From positions 154,798 to 218,797 of the forward strand of contig DGTQ01000017.1 of assembly GCA_002394365.1 (NCBI GenBank): a stretch of DNA of 64,000 nt. Reading direction: 5' to 3'. Position 1 is the first letter of the stretch, and every line of letters begins with the position of its first letter. This document shows positions 16,961 to 24,883 of the stretch, in pieces. A program made the position numbers and the translations under genes. Origin of the DNA: Prevotellaceae bacterium UBA4332 (lineage in GTDB: Bacteria; Bacteroidota; Bacteroidia; Bacteroidales; Bacteroidaceae). The notes beneath the pieces are model-generated. The model was given only the letters and a program-made list of their open reading frames with translations, had not been told where the DNA came from and did not search any database.

Positions 16961-16984
16961 GGCTGATAAAAACATACTGAAACG

Positions 16985-17569
16985 ATGAGAAAAGGACTAA
17001 TGACCTTCTTATGCACCGTGCTGACGATGTGGTGCATGGGGGCGAGGGCAGAAAATAAAATGTATATTACCATAGACGGACAGACGGAGAGCGTGACACT
17101 TGCTGACACCAAGGCGGCAGAGGAGCTTATGGAGGCTCTGAAGCAAGGGAACATAACCGTTACCCTCAACGACAACGATTTCGAGATATGGGGGGCTCTG
17201 GGCAGGACTCTCACCCAGAGCGACGAGCAGGTGGAGGCACAGCCTGGGGATATTGTACTGTATAACGGCAGCTACATCTGCATATTCTATAGCTCAAACT
17301 CGTGGAGCTACACCCGACTGGGCAAGATAGACGGACTGACGGAACAGGGGCTGCGCTCATTCCTGAAGGCTGGCAGCAGCGGCATATCGGTACTGCTGTC
17401 GGCAAGCAACCCTACTGCCATCAGGGGCATCAAAGGCAAGGGCAAGGACAAGGCTGACAGCGCCTGTTACTCCGTGAGCGGACAGAGGGTGAGCACACCA
17501 GCTAACGTTAACGGGAACGCTAACGGGAACGGACTATACATAAAGAACGGCAACAAGATAATCCAATGA
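16985..17569 (+). CDS. Secreted cyclophilin-like domain protein
   Basis: A 194-residue protein with a signal peptide (residues 1-22, ending GARA). The middle (about 25-140) looks like the cyclophilin-like fold of PF18050: MYITIDGQT, a D-rich strand, FEIWGALG, then GDIVLYNGSYICIFYSSNSW and TRLGKI. The tail YSVSGQRV...GLYIKNGNKIIQ is the short C-terminal motif common on Prevotella exported proteins. Between these halves is a Gly/Asn stretch (NVNGNANGNG) encoded by a run of AACGGGAACG units, a simple repeat also seen between genes. Peptidyl-prolyl isomerase activity is not implied. Its TGA overlaps the next ATG. Confidence 0.7.
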   Translation: MRKGLMTFLCTVLTMWCMGARAENKMYITIDGQTESVTLADTKAAEELMEALKQGNITVTLNDNDFEIWGALGRTLTQSDEQVEAQPGDIVLYNGSYICIFYSSNSWSYTRLGKIDGLTEQGLRSFLKAGSSGISVLLSASNPTAIRGIKGKGKDKADSACYSVSGQRVSTPANVNGNANGNGLYIKNGNKIIQ

Positions 17570-18783
17570 AGAAACTGATATTAACCATAGCACTGATGGG
17601 CGTAATGCTTGGTAACGCTAACGGGCTCCGAGCTTGCTCGCCTGAGCACCCACTGGAGCGCAAGAGCGCTAACGAAAACGAAAAATATATGAACACAACA
17701 ATTACTATGACACAGGAGTGGGACAAGGTGTTCCCACTGAGCGAGAAGGTGAACCACCAGAAGGTGACATTCAAGACTCAATACGGACTGACACTGGCTG
17801 CAGACCTCTATACCCCAAAGGAAGGGGGAGAGCAGTGCACAGTTACCCCCTCTAATTCCCCCCAAGGGGGAGAACAAAGCTCCTCTCCTTTGGGGAGGTC
17901 AGGGAGGGGTTTCAAGCCTGCAATTGCCGTGAGCGGACCGTTTGGCGCTACCAAGGAGCAGTCGAGCGGACTCTACGCCATGAGGATGGCTGAGAGGGGC
18001 TTTGTGGCTCTTGCCTTCGACCCCTCATACACTGGGGAGAGCAGTGGCGAGCCTCGCAGGACGGCTTCGCCCGACATCAATACGGAGGACTTCATGGCTG
18101 CCGTGGATTTTCTGTCGAAGCTGGAGTGTGTGGATGCCGACAGGATAGGCATCATTGGCATCTGCGGATGGGGTGGCATAGCCCTCAACGCTGCTGCTAC
18201 GGACACACGCATCAAGGCTACCGTAGCTTCTACGATGTATGACATGACGAGAGTGAGCGGCAACGGATATTTTGACAGCGACGACAAGGAGGAGGCTCGC
18301 CATGCTGCTCGCGAGGCTCTCGCCAAACAGCGTATGGCTGACCCTATGGCGATGGCGGGGGGAGTGATAGACCCCGTGCCTGATGATGCTCCGCAGTTTG
18401 TGAAGGACTACCACGCTTACTACAAGACTCCGCGCGGCTATCACAAGCGCAGCGGCAACTCCAACGACGGATGGCGCGTGATAGGTACTCAGGCCTACAG
18501 CAACAGCCGTTTCCTGTACTACATCAACGAGATACGCTCTGCCGTGCTCGTGATGCACGGTGAGAAGGCGCACTCACGCTACTTTGGCGAGGCGGCATAC
18601 AAATATATGGTGGATGGCAAGGCTGAGGGATACAACACCGTAGGCAAGCCCAACCCCAACCCAGAGAACAAGCAGCTGCTCATAATACCTGGTGCCACGC
18701 ACTGCGACCTCTATGACGGAGGCAGCAACGACTTCATCCCCTGGGACACGCTTGCCGAGTTCTTCGCAAGTAACCTGAAATAA
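17566..18783 (+). CDS. Alpha/beta hydrolase with cysteine nucleophile
   Basis: A 405-residue exported hydrolase. Residues 1-20 look like a signal peptide. The nucleophile elbow is GICGWGG (Cys200), a cysteine rather than serine as in dienelactone hydrolases; HGEKAHSRYF and GATHCDLYDG supply later motifs, the latter the catalytic His. Substrate unknown. Two repeat-derived insertions keep the frame: residues about 20-36 from a REP-like unit (17626-17664), and residues about 87-115 from two G/C palindromes (17845-17910). The family core resumes at FKPAIAVSGPFG. Start overlaps the cyclophilin-like gene by 4 bp, so the two are translated together. Confidence 0.8.
   Translation: MKKLILTIALMGVMLGNANGLRACSPEHPLERKSANENEKYMNTTITMTQEWDKVFPLSEKVNHQKVTFKTQYGLTLAADLYTPKEGGEQCTVTPSNSPQGGEQSSSPLGRSGRGFKPAIAVSGPFGATKEQSSGLYAMRMAERGFVALAFDPSYTGESSGEPRRTASPDINTEDFMAAVDFLSKLECVDADRIGIIGICGWGGIALNAAATDTRIKATVASTMYDMTRVSGNGYFDSDDKEEARHAAREALAKQRMADPMAMAGGVIDPVPDDAPQFVKDYHAYYKTPRGYHKRSGNSNDGWRVIGTQAYSNSRFLYYINEIRSAVLVMHGEKAHSRYFGEAAYKYMVDGKAEGYNTVGKPNPNPENKQLLIIPGATHCDLYDGGSNDFIPWDTLAEFFASNLK
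17626..17664 (+). repeat. REP-like unit translated in hydrolase N-terminus
   Basis: CTCCGAGCTTGCTCGCCTGAGCACC followed by GGAGCGCAAG, reverse complement of the unit at 57669-57706 and 20140-20178. Here it is inside a reading frame just after the signal peptide. Confidence 0.6.
17845..17910 (+). repeat. Two in-frame G/C palindromes in hydrolase gene
   Basis: ACCCCCTCTAATTCCCCCCAAGGGGGAGAA-type unit (17845-17874) followed by CTCCTTTGGGGAGGTCAGGGAGGG (17880-17910). Translated as SNSPQGGE and SSPLGRSGRG. Confidence 0.7.
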
Positions 18784-19085
18784 GGCTGGGCGCAGAGGTT
18801 TGAGGTCATGAGGTATGAGGTTATAAGGTTCTTGCGCTCCAGTAGGTGCTCAGTCGCAAAGCGGAGCTTGCTCTGGCAAGCCAACAAGTTGGAGCGATGA
18901 GGTGTTATAAGGATTAAGGAGTTAGAAGTAGATAGAGAAAGATAGAGGAAGTTAGAGGAAGATAGAGGTAGATAGAGGTAGATAGAGGACAAATGTTCCA
19001 GTTCTCTGACTGTTAATCGTAATGTCTTCTAACTCCCTTTAACTCCTTCTAACTCCCTTTAACTCCCTCTCAAACCTGAGAAACG
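18784..19085. repeat. REP-like unit plus two 10-bp tandem arrays
   Basis: A REP-like unit at 18831-18890 is followed by seven 10-bp units of GATAGAGG(A/T)A type (18921-18990). After 40 bp come four or five units of AACTCCCTTT/AACTCCTTCT type (about 19027-19076), which are roughly complementary to the first array, so the pair could fold together. It lies between the convergent hydrolase and helix-hairpin-helix genes. No gene seen. Confidence 0.6.
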
Positions 19086-19091
19086 TATCCC

Positions 19092-20018
19092 TTAGTCGAA
19101 AAGGAGGAAGGGGGCGAGGCGGGAGAGTTGCGACTCGCTGAAGGAGCGCAGGAGAGACATATCGGCGGCGGAACGGATGTCGCCGTTGAGCCGACGGTAC
19201 TGGAGTATGTCGGAGGCTTGGGTATGGTTGATGAGGGGGTGCGACTTGAGCTGCTGGAGGGTGGAGTGGTTGATGCGTATCTTGGGGAAGTTCTGTGATG
19301 CCGTCATGTAGTGGATGGCACTCTCGGGAAAGTTGCGTATGACGAGTAATTCTTCTGGGGAGAGAAAGGCCTGGCGACGCTGGCGCAGTTCTACTATGCG
19401 ACGGGCGAAATAGGAGCCTATGCCTGGTATGCGCTTGAGCTGGGTGGTGTCGGCTGTGTTGATGTCAATGGTTTCTCCCTGACGGAGCTTGGACCTCTCC
19501 CCTGCCCTATCTCCGTTCCAGCTTGCTGGTTTTGCCTGCGAAGTTCCGCTTGTGCCTGAGCGAAGCGATGATGGCGAGGTTTGACGAGGGGTAGCTTTTA
19601 TCACATCTCTTGCCATGACCTGGGGCTTGATGCGGATATAGGGTTCAAGCTGACGGTATTTTTCGAGGGTTAGACCGTAGAGCATGGCGAAGTCCTCTTT
19701 CTTGTGGTATCTGCCTCCCTTTGCACGATACTTATATATGTTGCGCACTTGCCACCTCTTCAGTCCCAGGCGGAGCAACTGCGTGCTGTCTGCCGTATTG
19801 GGGTCGAAGGGAAAGAGCTCACCCCCTCTCGCTCCCCCCAAGGGGGAGAAATCGGACGCGGAGCTACGCTTGCCACTCCAACTTGTTGGCTTGCCCTCTG
19901 CTAAAGAGGAGGGGGATTTTGTTAGTGTGCTTGTATTCTTTAATAAAGGAAAGATAATTACTGCTGCGATAAGAACAAGTAGCAGCAGGACTGCGGTTTT
20001 GCGGTCGGAATGGAGCAT
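19092..20018 (-). CDS. Helix-hairpin-helix (ComEA-like) protein
   Basis: A 308-residue protein with one N-terminal membrane anchor (about residues 7-24, AVLLLLVLIAAVIIFPLL). Three helix-hairpin-helix units follow: FDPNTADSTQLLRLGLKRWQ, INTADTTQLKRIPGIGSYFARRI, and RINHSTLQQLKSHPLINHTQA. ComEA-type proteins bind double-stranded DNA non-specifically in the periplasm during uptake. Two linkers are built from repeats: residues about 40-66 include FSPLGGARGG from a G/C palindrome (19821-19850) and a REP unit, and residues about 140-185 are similarly low-complexity (TSPSSLRSGTSGTSQ). A role in DNA uptake is inferred from the family. Confidence 0.8.
   Translation of the reverse strand: MLHSDRKTAVLLLLVLIAAVIIFPLLKNTSTLTKSPSSLAEGKPTSWSGKRSSASDFSPLGGARGGELFPFDPNTADSTQLLRLGLKRWQVRNIYKYRAKGGRYHKKEDFAMLYGLTLEKYRQLEPYIRIKPQVMARDVIKATPRQTSPSSLRSGTSGTSQAKPASWNGDRAGERSKLRQGETIDINTADTTQLKRIPGIGSYFARRIVELRQRRQAFLSPEELLVIRNFPESAIHYMTASQNFPKIRINHSTLQQLKSHPLINHTQASDILQYRRLNGDIRSAADMSLLRSFSESQLSRLAPFLLFD
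19821..19850 (-). repeat. In-frame G/C palindrome in helix-hairpin-helix gene
   Basis: ACCCCCTCTCGCTCCCCCCA-AGGGGGAGAA, read in the gene as FSPLGGARGG. Same sequence family as the copy in the dGTPase gene. Confidence 0.7.
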
Positions 20019-20139
20019 CTTTTTTTTAATGAAGAATGAAGTTAAAATGGGAGTTATAAACCTTTTGGTTTAGGGAGTTATAGAATGAAGTTAAATAGGG
20101 AGTTAAGCCAGCTTCACTGGCTGGAAGACTTCCATTTTT

Positions 20140-20178
20140 CTTGCGCTCCTACGGTGCTCAGGCGAGCAGAGCTCGGAG
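20140..20178. repeat. REP-like unit
   Basis: CTTGCGCTCCTACGGTGCTC-AGGCGAGCAGAGCTCGGAG, matching 57669-57706. It lies in the gap between the helix-hairpin-helix and dGTPase genes, beside a hairpin AGCCAG-cttca-CTGGCT (20107-20123) and GGGAGTTA simple repeats. Confidence 0.6.
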
Positions 20179-20265
20179 TCCTTCCCTTTCTACTTCCATT
20201 TTTACTTCCCTTTTTTACTTCCCTTTCTACTTCCGAAAGTTAATTTACTAATTGCTAATTACTAA

Positions 20266-21612
20266 TTAGACTATGGGCAATGAGGTGCCGTTAATCTTCT
20301 GATAGAAATCGAGGGCGAAGACATCGGTCATGCCTGAGATGAAATCGACGACTGCCATGACACGCGTGGGGAGGTCGGGGGCTTCTATTTCATACTGACT
20401 GCTGACACGACAAAGGAGCTGCTTGGAGTAGAAACGGTCGGGGTGGATGATGGCGTCTATCATGCGCTCGAGGATGGTGCCCATGATGTGGAAACCGCCA
20501 AGCTCTATGTCGAGAACGGGCTTTGAACGGTATATCTTGCTGAAGGCTACCTTGGTGCAGGCTTCGTAAGCCTTGCGCTGACGCTCGCTAATCTGCTTGA
20601 TGAGCGAACCCTGGAAGGTGCCTGCAAGTATGGCTTCTTCGTTATGGAGGAAGGCGGAGACACACTCGTTTTCGAGTTTGCCTATCACCCCTGCACGCAT
20701 ATAGACCACCTGCTCGTTTTCATCAGTTATATGCTCCTGCTCTATGCGCTCGAGGATGGCTTTCTGCACGTCCTCCTCAAAGAAGGCGAGGAGGAGCTCA
20801 CGCGTTTCCTCGAAAGAGAGGAGCTTGAGCTTGTGGGCATCCTCTATGTCCATTATCTCATAGCAGATGTCGTCTGCCGCCTCAACAAGATATACTAACG
20901 GATGGCGGGAGTATAAACCCCCTCTCGCTCCCCCAAAGGGGGAGAATGTTATGCCCAGCTCTTTTGCTATTTTTTTATAGATGGGGGCTTCGGAGGTGAA
21001 GAAACCGAATTTCTCCTTGCCGACATAGCTGATACTGCTGGCTGGATAGGGATACTTGACGATGGAGGCAAGGGTGCTGTAGGTCATAGCGAAACCGCCT
21101 TCGCGCCTGCCCGAGAAACGGTGGGTAAGGATGCGAAAGGCATTGGCATTGCCTTCAAAATGGATGAGGTCCTGCCACACCTCGGGAGGAAGCTGCGACT
21201 GCAACTGGGCTCCTGCGCCCTCGGAGAAGAAGGTCTGGATGCCTTTCTCGCCTGAATGGCCGAAGGGGGGATTGCCCAGGTCATGGGCAAGGCAGGCACT
21301 TGCAACGATAGTGCCGAGTTCTTCTATGTTAGTGCCTGCAAAATGAGGGTTGCGACGTATGATGTCTCGAGCCACGTCGCTACCGAGCGACATGCCGACA
21401 CTTGCCACCTCGAGGGAATGGGTAAGACGATTGTGGACAAAGACAGAACCTGGCAGGGGAAACACCTGCGTCTTGTTCTGCAAACGACGAAAGGGGGCTG
21501 AAAAGATAAGTCGGTCGTAGTCGCGCTTGAACTCGGAACGGTCGTCATGACGCTCCGTATGGCGCAACTCTTGCCCAAGCCTTTTCGTGCTTATAAGATG
21601 TTGCCAATCCAT
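20266..21612 (-). CDS. dgt: Deoxyguanosinetriphosphate triphosphohydrolase-like protein
   Basis: A 448-residue HD-domain dNTPase. Signatures: RLTHSLEVASVG, AHDLGNPPFGHSGE (metal-binding HD), and VEAADDICYEIMD. It splits dGTP (or other dNTPs) into the nucleoside and triphosphate, which affects dNTP pools and can limit phage growth. Residues about 223-232 (FSPFGGARGG) come from an in-frame palindrome (20917-20946) placed between KELGIT and YSRHPLVYLV, in a surface-loop position just before the second metal helix. The enzyme core is otherwise intact. Cytoplasmic. Confidence 0.9.
   Translation of the reverse strand: MDWQHLISTKRLGQELRHTERHDDRSEFKRDYDRLIFSAPFRRLQNKTQVFPLPGSVFVHNRLTHSLEVASVGMSLGSDVARDIIRRNPHFAGTNIEELGTIVASACLAHDLGNPPFGHSGEKGIQTFFSEGAGAQLQSQLPPEVWQDLIHFEGNANAFRILTHRFSGRREGGFAMTYSTLASIVKYPYPASSISYVGKEKFGFFTSEAPIYKKIAKELGITFSPFGGARGGLYSRHPLVYLVEAADDICYEIMDIEDAHKLKLLSFEETRELLLAFFEEDVQKAILERIEQEHITDENEQVVYMRAGVIGKLENECVSAFLHNEEAILAGTFQGSLIKQISERQRKAYEACTKVAFSKIYRSKPVLDIELGGFHIMGTILERMIDAIIHPDRFYSKQLLCRVSSQYEIEAPDLPTRVMAVVDFISGMTDVFALDFYQKINGTSLPIV
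20917..20946 (-). repeat. In-frame G/C palindrome in dGTPase gene
   Basis: ACCCCCTCTCGCTCCCCCAA-AGGGGGAGAA, nearly identical to 19821-19850. Thirty bases, frame preserved. Confidence 0.7.
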
Positions 21613-21632
21613 TGGGGATAATATTAACGATA

Positions 21633-21723
21633 ACGGGCTCCGAGCTTGTCAATAGTCTTTACACCCCTCTCGGTCTCCCCGTTTTCGGGGAGCAGAAACG
21701 CCTGAGCACCTACGGAGCGCAAG
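21633..21723. repeat. Composite repeat after ftsZ
   Basis: Contains AACGATAACGGGCTCCGAGC, a CTCCCC-gtttt-CGGGGAG hairpin (about 21676-21693) and CGCCTGAGCACCTACGGAGCGCAAG. Read on the minus strand the hairpin could end the dcw transcript, but it lacks a clean T-run. Confidence 0.5.
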
Positions 21724-21740
21724 AACTCGTAACTTATAAC

Positions 21741-23171
21741 TTAAGCGAAGCTTATGACTCCCTCTGCTGAGGCCGAGGAGGCTGGAGAAGCCGTTGAGGC
21801 AGCTGATGCCACATGCTCCCCGCCTGCACTGCGATAGCTGATGGAGAGATGGTTGAGATTCTCCAGCTGCTGACGAGTGCGACCGTAGGTAAGATTATTC
21901 TCGACTGCGAGGATGAGGTCTTCGTTGTCGAGGTCCTCTGCCTTGAAGAGGAAGAAATTGGCACGACGCTTCTCAGGACGGTTGATGCCATCGCCGCCGT
22001 AGTAGTGCTCTATGCGCTCCTGCTCCAGACGACGACGCTCTTCTTCTTCGGCAAGACGTGCCATCTCCTCGGCCGTGCGCTTCTGCTGGCGCTTGGCAAG
22101 GGCTTCGTCGATGTCGGCAAGTCCGAAACCTGTGGCAAGGATGGTGACCTTCACCTTATCGCCGAGGGTAGGGTCGTTGGCAATACCCCACTTGAGCTCG
22201 AAGTTGGAGAATTTCTCCATGAAGTCGTTTATCTCGGTCATCTCGTCCATCATGAGGCCCTTATGGTTGGCATCATCTGCATGGGTGACAGAGAGGAGTA
22301 TCTTCTTGGAGTGGAAGACATCATTATCATTGAGCAACGGAGAGTTGAGAGCGTCCTCGATAGCTCGCTTCACACGTCCGTCGCCCTCGCCATAGCCTGT
22401 TGACATGATTGCCACGCCGCCGTCCTTGAGGACTGTCTTGACATCGTTGAAGTCGAGGTTTATCTTACCATGTATGGTGATAATCTCTGCAATAGACTTT
22501 GCTGCTACGGAGAGGGTGTCGTCAGCCTTGGCAAATGCCTCGTTGACAGAGAGGTCGGAGTATATCTGGCGGAGGCGCTCGTTATTGATAACAAGGAGGG
22601 CATCGACATTCTTTGCCATCTCCTCTACGCCATCGAGTGCCTGGGTAATCTTCTTGGTGCCCTCAAACTTGAAGGGGATGGTGACGATGCCGACGGTGAG
22701 GATATCCATAGATTTCGACTCGCGGGCTATGATAGGAGCAGCACCTGTGCCTGTGCCACCTCCCATGCCTGCCGTAATGAAGGTCATCTTGGTACCGTCA
22801 TTGAGCATCCTGCGTACATCCTCTATGCTCTCCTCGGCTGCCTCGCGGGCTTTCTCAGGACGGTTGCCTGCACCAAGTCCTTCCTTGCCCAACTGGAGGT
22901 GGACAGGTACGGGGGAGTCATTGAGTGCTTGGGCATCGGTATTGCAGAGCACGAAAGAGACATCGTGTATGCCTTCGCGATACATGTGGTTGACGGCATT
23001 GCCTCCGCCGCCACCTACGCCGATGACCTTGATGATGCTCTTCTCCTTAAGTGCAGGACCAAAGTCGAGGATATTACTTGCTGCGTAAGTGTTGTTGCTT
23101 GCTGAGCTGGCATTATTCTGGGTGCCAGCGTTATTGTTGCTGTTATTTGGGGTTGTCTCGAAGTCTAACAT
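21741..23171 (-). CDS. ftsZ: Cell division GTPase FtsZ
   Basis: A 476-residue tubulin homologue that forms the Z-ring. GTP-binding motifs GVGGGGGNAVNHM and GGGTGTGAAPIIA are intact, with the T7 synergy loop NLDFNDVKTVL. Beyond the core (about residue 380) is a charged linker (KRQQKRTAEEMARLAEEEERRRLEQE), the Bacteroidota-type NFFLFKAEDLDNEDLILAVENN segment, and a Ser/Ala-rich tail ending GVISFA. I do not see the classical C-terminal peptide. It is the last gene of the cluster, 113 bp after ftsA, with the gap made of TAACTGG/TAACTCG repeats. Confidence 0.97.
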   Translation of the reverse strand: MLDFETTPNNSNNNAGTQNNASSASNNTYAASNILDFGPALKEKSIIKVIGVGGGGGNAVNHMYREGIHDVSFVLCNTDAQALNDSPVPVHLQLGKEGLGAGNRPEKAREAAEESIEDVRRMLNDGTKMTFITAGMGGGTGTGAAPIIARESKSMDILTVGIVTIPFKFEGTKKITQALDGVEEMAKNVDALLVINNERLRQIYSDLSVNEAFAKADDTLSVAAKSIAEIITIHGKINLDFNDVKTVLKDGGVAIMSTGYGEGDGRVKRAIEDALNSPLLNDNDVFHSKKILLSVTHADDANHKGLMMDEMTEINDFMEKFSNFELKWGIANDPTLGDKVKVTILATGFGLADIDEALAKRQQKRTAEEMARLAEEEERRRLEQERIEHYYGGDGINRPEKRRANFFLFKAEDLDNEDLILAVENNLTYGRTRQQLENLNHLSISYRSAGGEHVASAASTASPASSASAEGVISFA

Positions 23172-23184
23172 TTTTTCTTAACTT

Positions 23185-23270
23185 TAACCTTAACGGGGAA
23201 CGTTAACTGGAACTTTAACCTTAACGGAGAACTGGTAACTGGTAACTCGTAACTCGTAACTCGTAACTTG
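23185..23270. repeat. Simple-sequence repeats between ftsA and ftsZ
   Basis: AACTTTAACCTTAACGG units followed by several TAACTCG/TAACTGG heptamers. Sequences of this kind fill many short gaps in the window. Confidence 0.5.
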
Positions 23271-23284
23271 AGCCGCAGGCTCAC

Positions 23285-24766
23285 CTATTCTTCATCTGTG
23301 AAGGAGCCGAGCCACTTGATGAGTTTTGCTCCGAAGCCTGATTTCTTCTCCTTCTCCTCTTGTTTCTCAAGTTGGAGCTTGGCTTCCTCGGCAAGACGTT
23401 TCTCCTCGGCTTCGCGCTCTGCCTGTTCGCGGGCTGCTGCCTTGGCTGCCTCCATCTCTGCCATTGTCTGCACTGCTCCAGGTGGGAGGGTGTTAGGGTC
23501 TCGCGGTGTGATGACTTCGGCAGCTGTGCCTGGCTGTTGTGCGGCGGCTGGCTGATGGAGTCCTCCTGCGATTGGCTGGTCGCCTGCGCCGAAGAGGGTC
23601 TGGCTCTTCTGCTCCTCTGGCAACCAGCAGTTTTGGTCGCCCTTGGCAAGGAGTCCCAAGACGGTGTTCATAGTGCCATCGTGAGCAGTGATGGCTGGGT
23701 TGGAAGAGCTGATGGTATAGGTAACAAATTTTGCTATGCGTATCTTCTCTACCCCAGTCTGTTTGGTGAATGCCACGTCAATGTTCTTGAGGTTAGAGCC
23801 ACCGCCCGTGAGAACTATGCCACCGAGGAGCTTGTCCTGAAACTCCTGTGGCACCTGATTCCAGACATTGGCTACTATCTCCTGAACACGTGCCTCGACG
23901 ATGTCGATAAAGCGTGAGCTCTCCACCTTGCGCTCATAGTCGAGGTCGTACTTGAGCGATGGGTCAACATCGGCTGGCTCTGTATAGGCGGAGGCATAGC
24001 GGAGCTTGAGCTTTTCAGCCTCGGGCTCTTCCACCTGCAGAGAGCAGATATCCTTGGTGATATTATTGGCACCCAGCGGAATGACTGCAAGGTGGCGAAT
24101 GATATTCTTATGGAAAACCATGACGGTGGTGGTGTCGGCACCGAGGTCAACAAGCACACAACCACTGCGCTTCTCGACAGGAGTGAGGACTGCATCGGCA
24201 AGGGCAAAGGGGGCAAGATATATCTCGGCTATCTTGACGTCGGCTATCTCGAAGCAGGTGTTGAGCTTCTGATAGTGGCGCTTGCTCTGCAGGATGTTGA
24301 GGAAATTGCCCTCAAGGCGCTGGCACTGCACTCCTACAGGCTCTGTCTGCATGAGGTTGTCTGCCTTATATTCCTGCACCTCTACGTCGAGGATTTCCTT
24401 CTCTGGGTATTCCATGGAGCGGTTCTCGTCCATCATATCGACGATGAGCTGCTGAGTAACAGGTATGTCGCCAGCTATTTCCTTGGCAATGACATTGAGG
24501 TCGGAGTGGATAGACTGACCTCCCACACCGATATATACGTGCTTGATATTTGACTTGAGCTGGGAGCGAAGACGCTGCATCACGTTGGTGATACACTGCA
24601 CTGTCTTGTCGATATTATACACGACTCCCTTGCGAATGCACTGGGTGGCATCCTCGGTAACGACAGCGAGCACGTCTATGCGACCGTCGGACTTCTTCTG
24701 ACCTGCGATGCCCCTGATTTTTGTTGAGCCAAGTTCGATGGCTACTATGAAATTCCTTGCTGGCAT
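23285..24766 (-). CDS. ftsA: Cell division protein FtsA
   Basis: An actin-like ATPase of 493 residues from the ATG at 24766 (MPARNFIVAIELGSTKI); the extension to 24808 overlaps a leader hairpin. It has the phosphate-binding IELGSTKIRGI, VDLGADTTTVMVFHK and GIVLTGGGSNLKN motifs. FtsA tethers FtsZ filaments to the inner membrane. The C-terminus has a long Ala/Glu/Arg coiled coil (MAEMEAAKAAAREQAEREA) and ends in GAKLIKWLGSF, a likely amphipathic membrane-binding helix. It has its own promoter-like element upstream. Confidence 0.95.
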   Translation of the reverse strand: MPARNFIVAIELGSTKIRGIAGQKKSDGRIDVLAVVTEDATQCIRKGVVYNIDKTVQCITNVMQRLRSQLKSNIKHVYIGVGGQSIHSDLNVIAKEIAGDIPVTQQLIVDMMDENRSMEYPEKEILDVEVQEYKADNLMQTEPVGVQCQRLEGNFLNILQSKRHYQKLNTCFEIADVKIAEIYLAPFALADAVLTPVEKRSGCVLVDLGADTTTVMVFHKNIIRHLAVIPLGANNITKDICSLQVEEPEAEKLKLRYASAYTEPADVDPSLKYDLDYERKVESSRFIDIVEARVQEIVANVWNQVPQEFQDKLLGGIVLTGGGSNLKNIDVAFTKQTGVEKIRIAKFVTYTISSSNPAITAHDGTMNTVLGLLAKGDQNCWLPEEQKSQTLFGAGDQPIAGGLHQPAAAQQPGTAAEVITPRDPNTLPPGAVQTMAEMEAAKAAAREQAEREAEEKRLAEEAKLQLEKQEEKEKKSGFGAKLIKWLGSFTDEE

Positions 24767-24802
24767 ATATTGTTTTGTAGTTGTGTTTATATTTTTGGTG
24801 TT

Positions 24803-24833
24803 AAGCACTGTAAGTGCTTGAAGTACAAAGTTA
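24803..24833 (-). promoter_or_regulatory. Internal promoter and leader hairpin of ftsA-ftsZ
   Basis: TAACTTTG on the minus strand (24826-24833) matches the -7 consensus. The presumed leader begins with the palindrome AAGCACT-gta-AGTGCTT (24803-24819). This would allow ftsAZ expression apart from the long dcw transcript. Confidence 0.5.
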
Positions 24834-24883
24834 CGAATTTAAGTAGCTAACCAGTAGCCGTATTAACGTAATTTAGCAATGTT

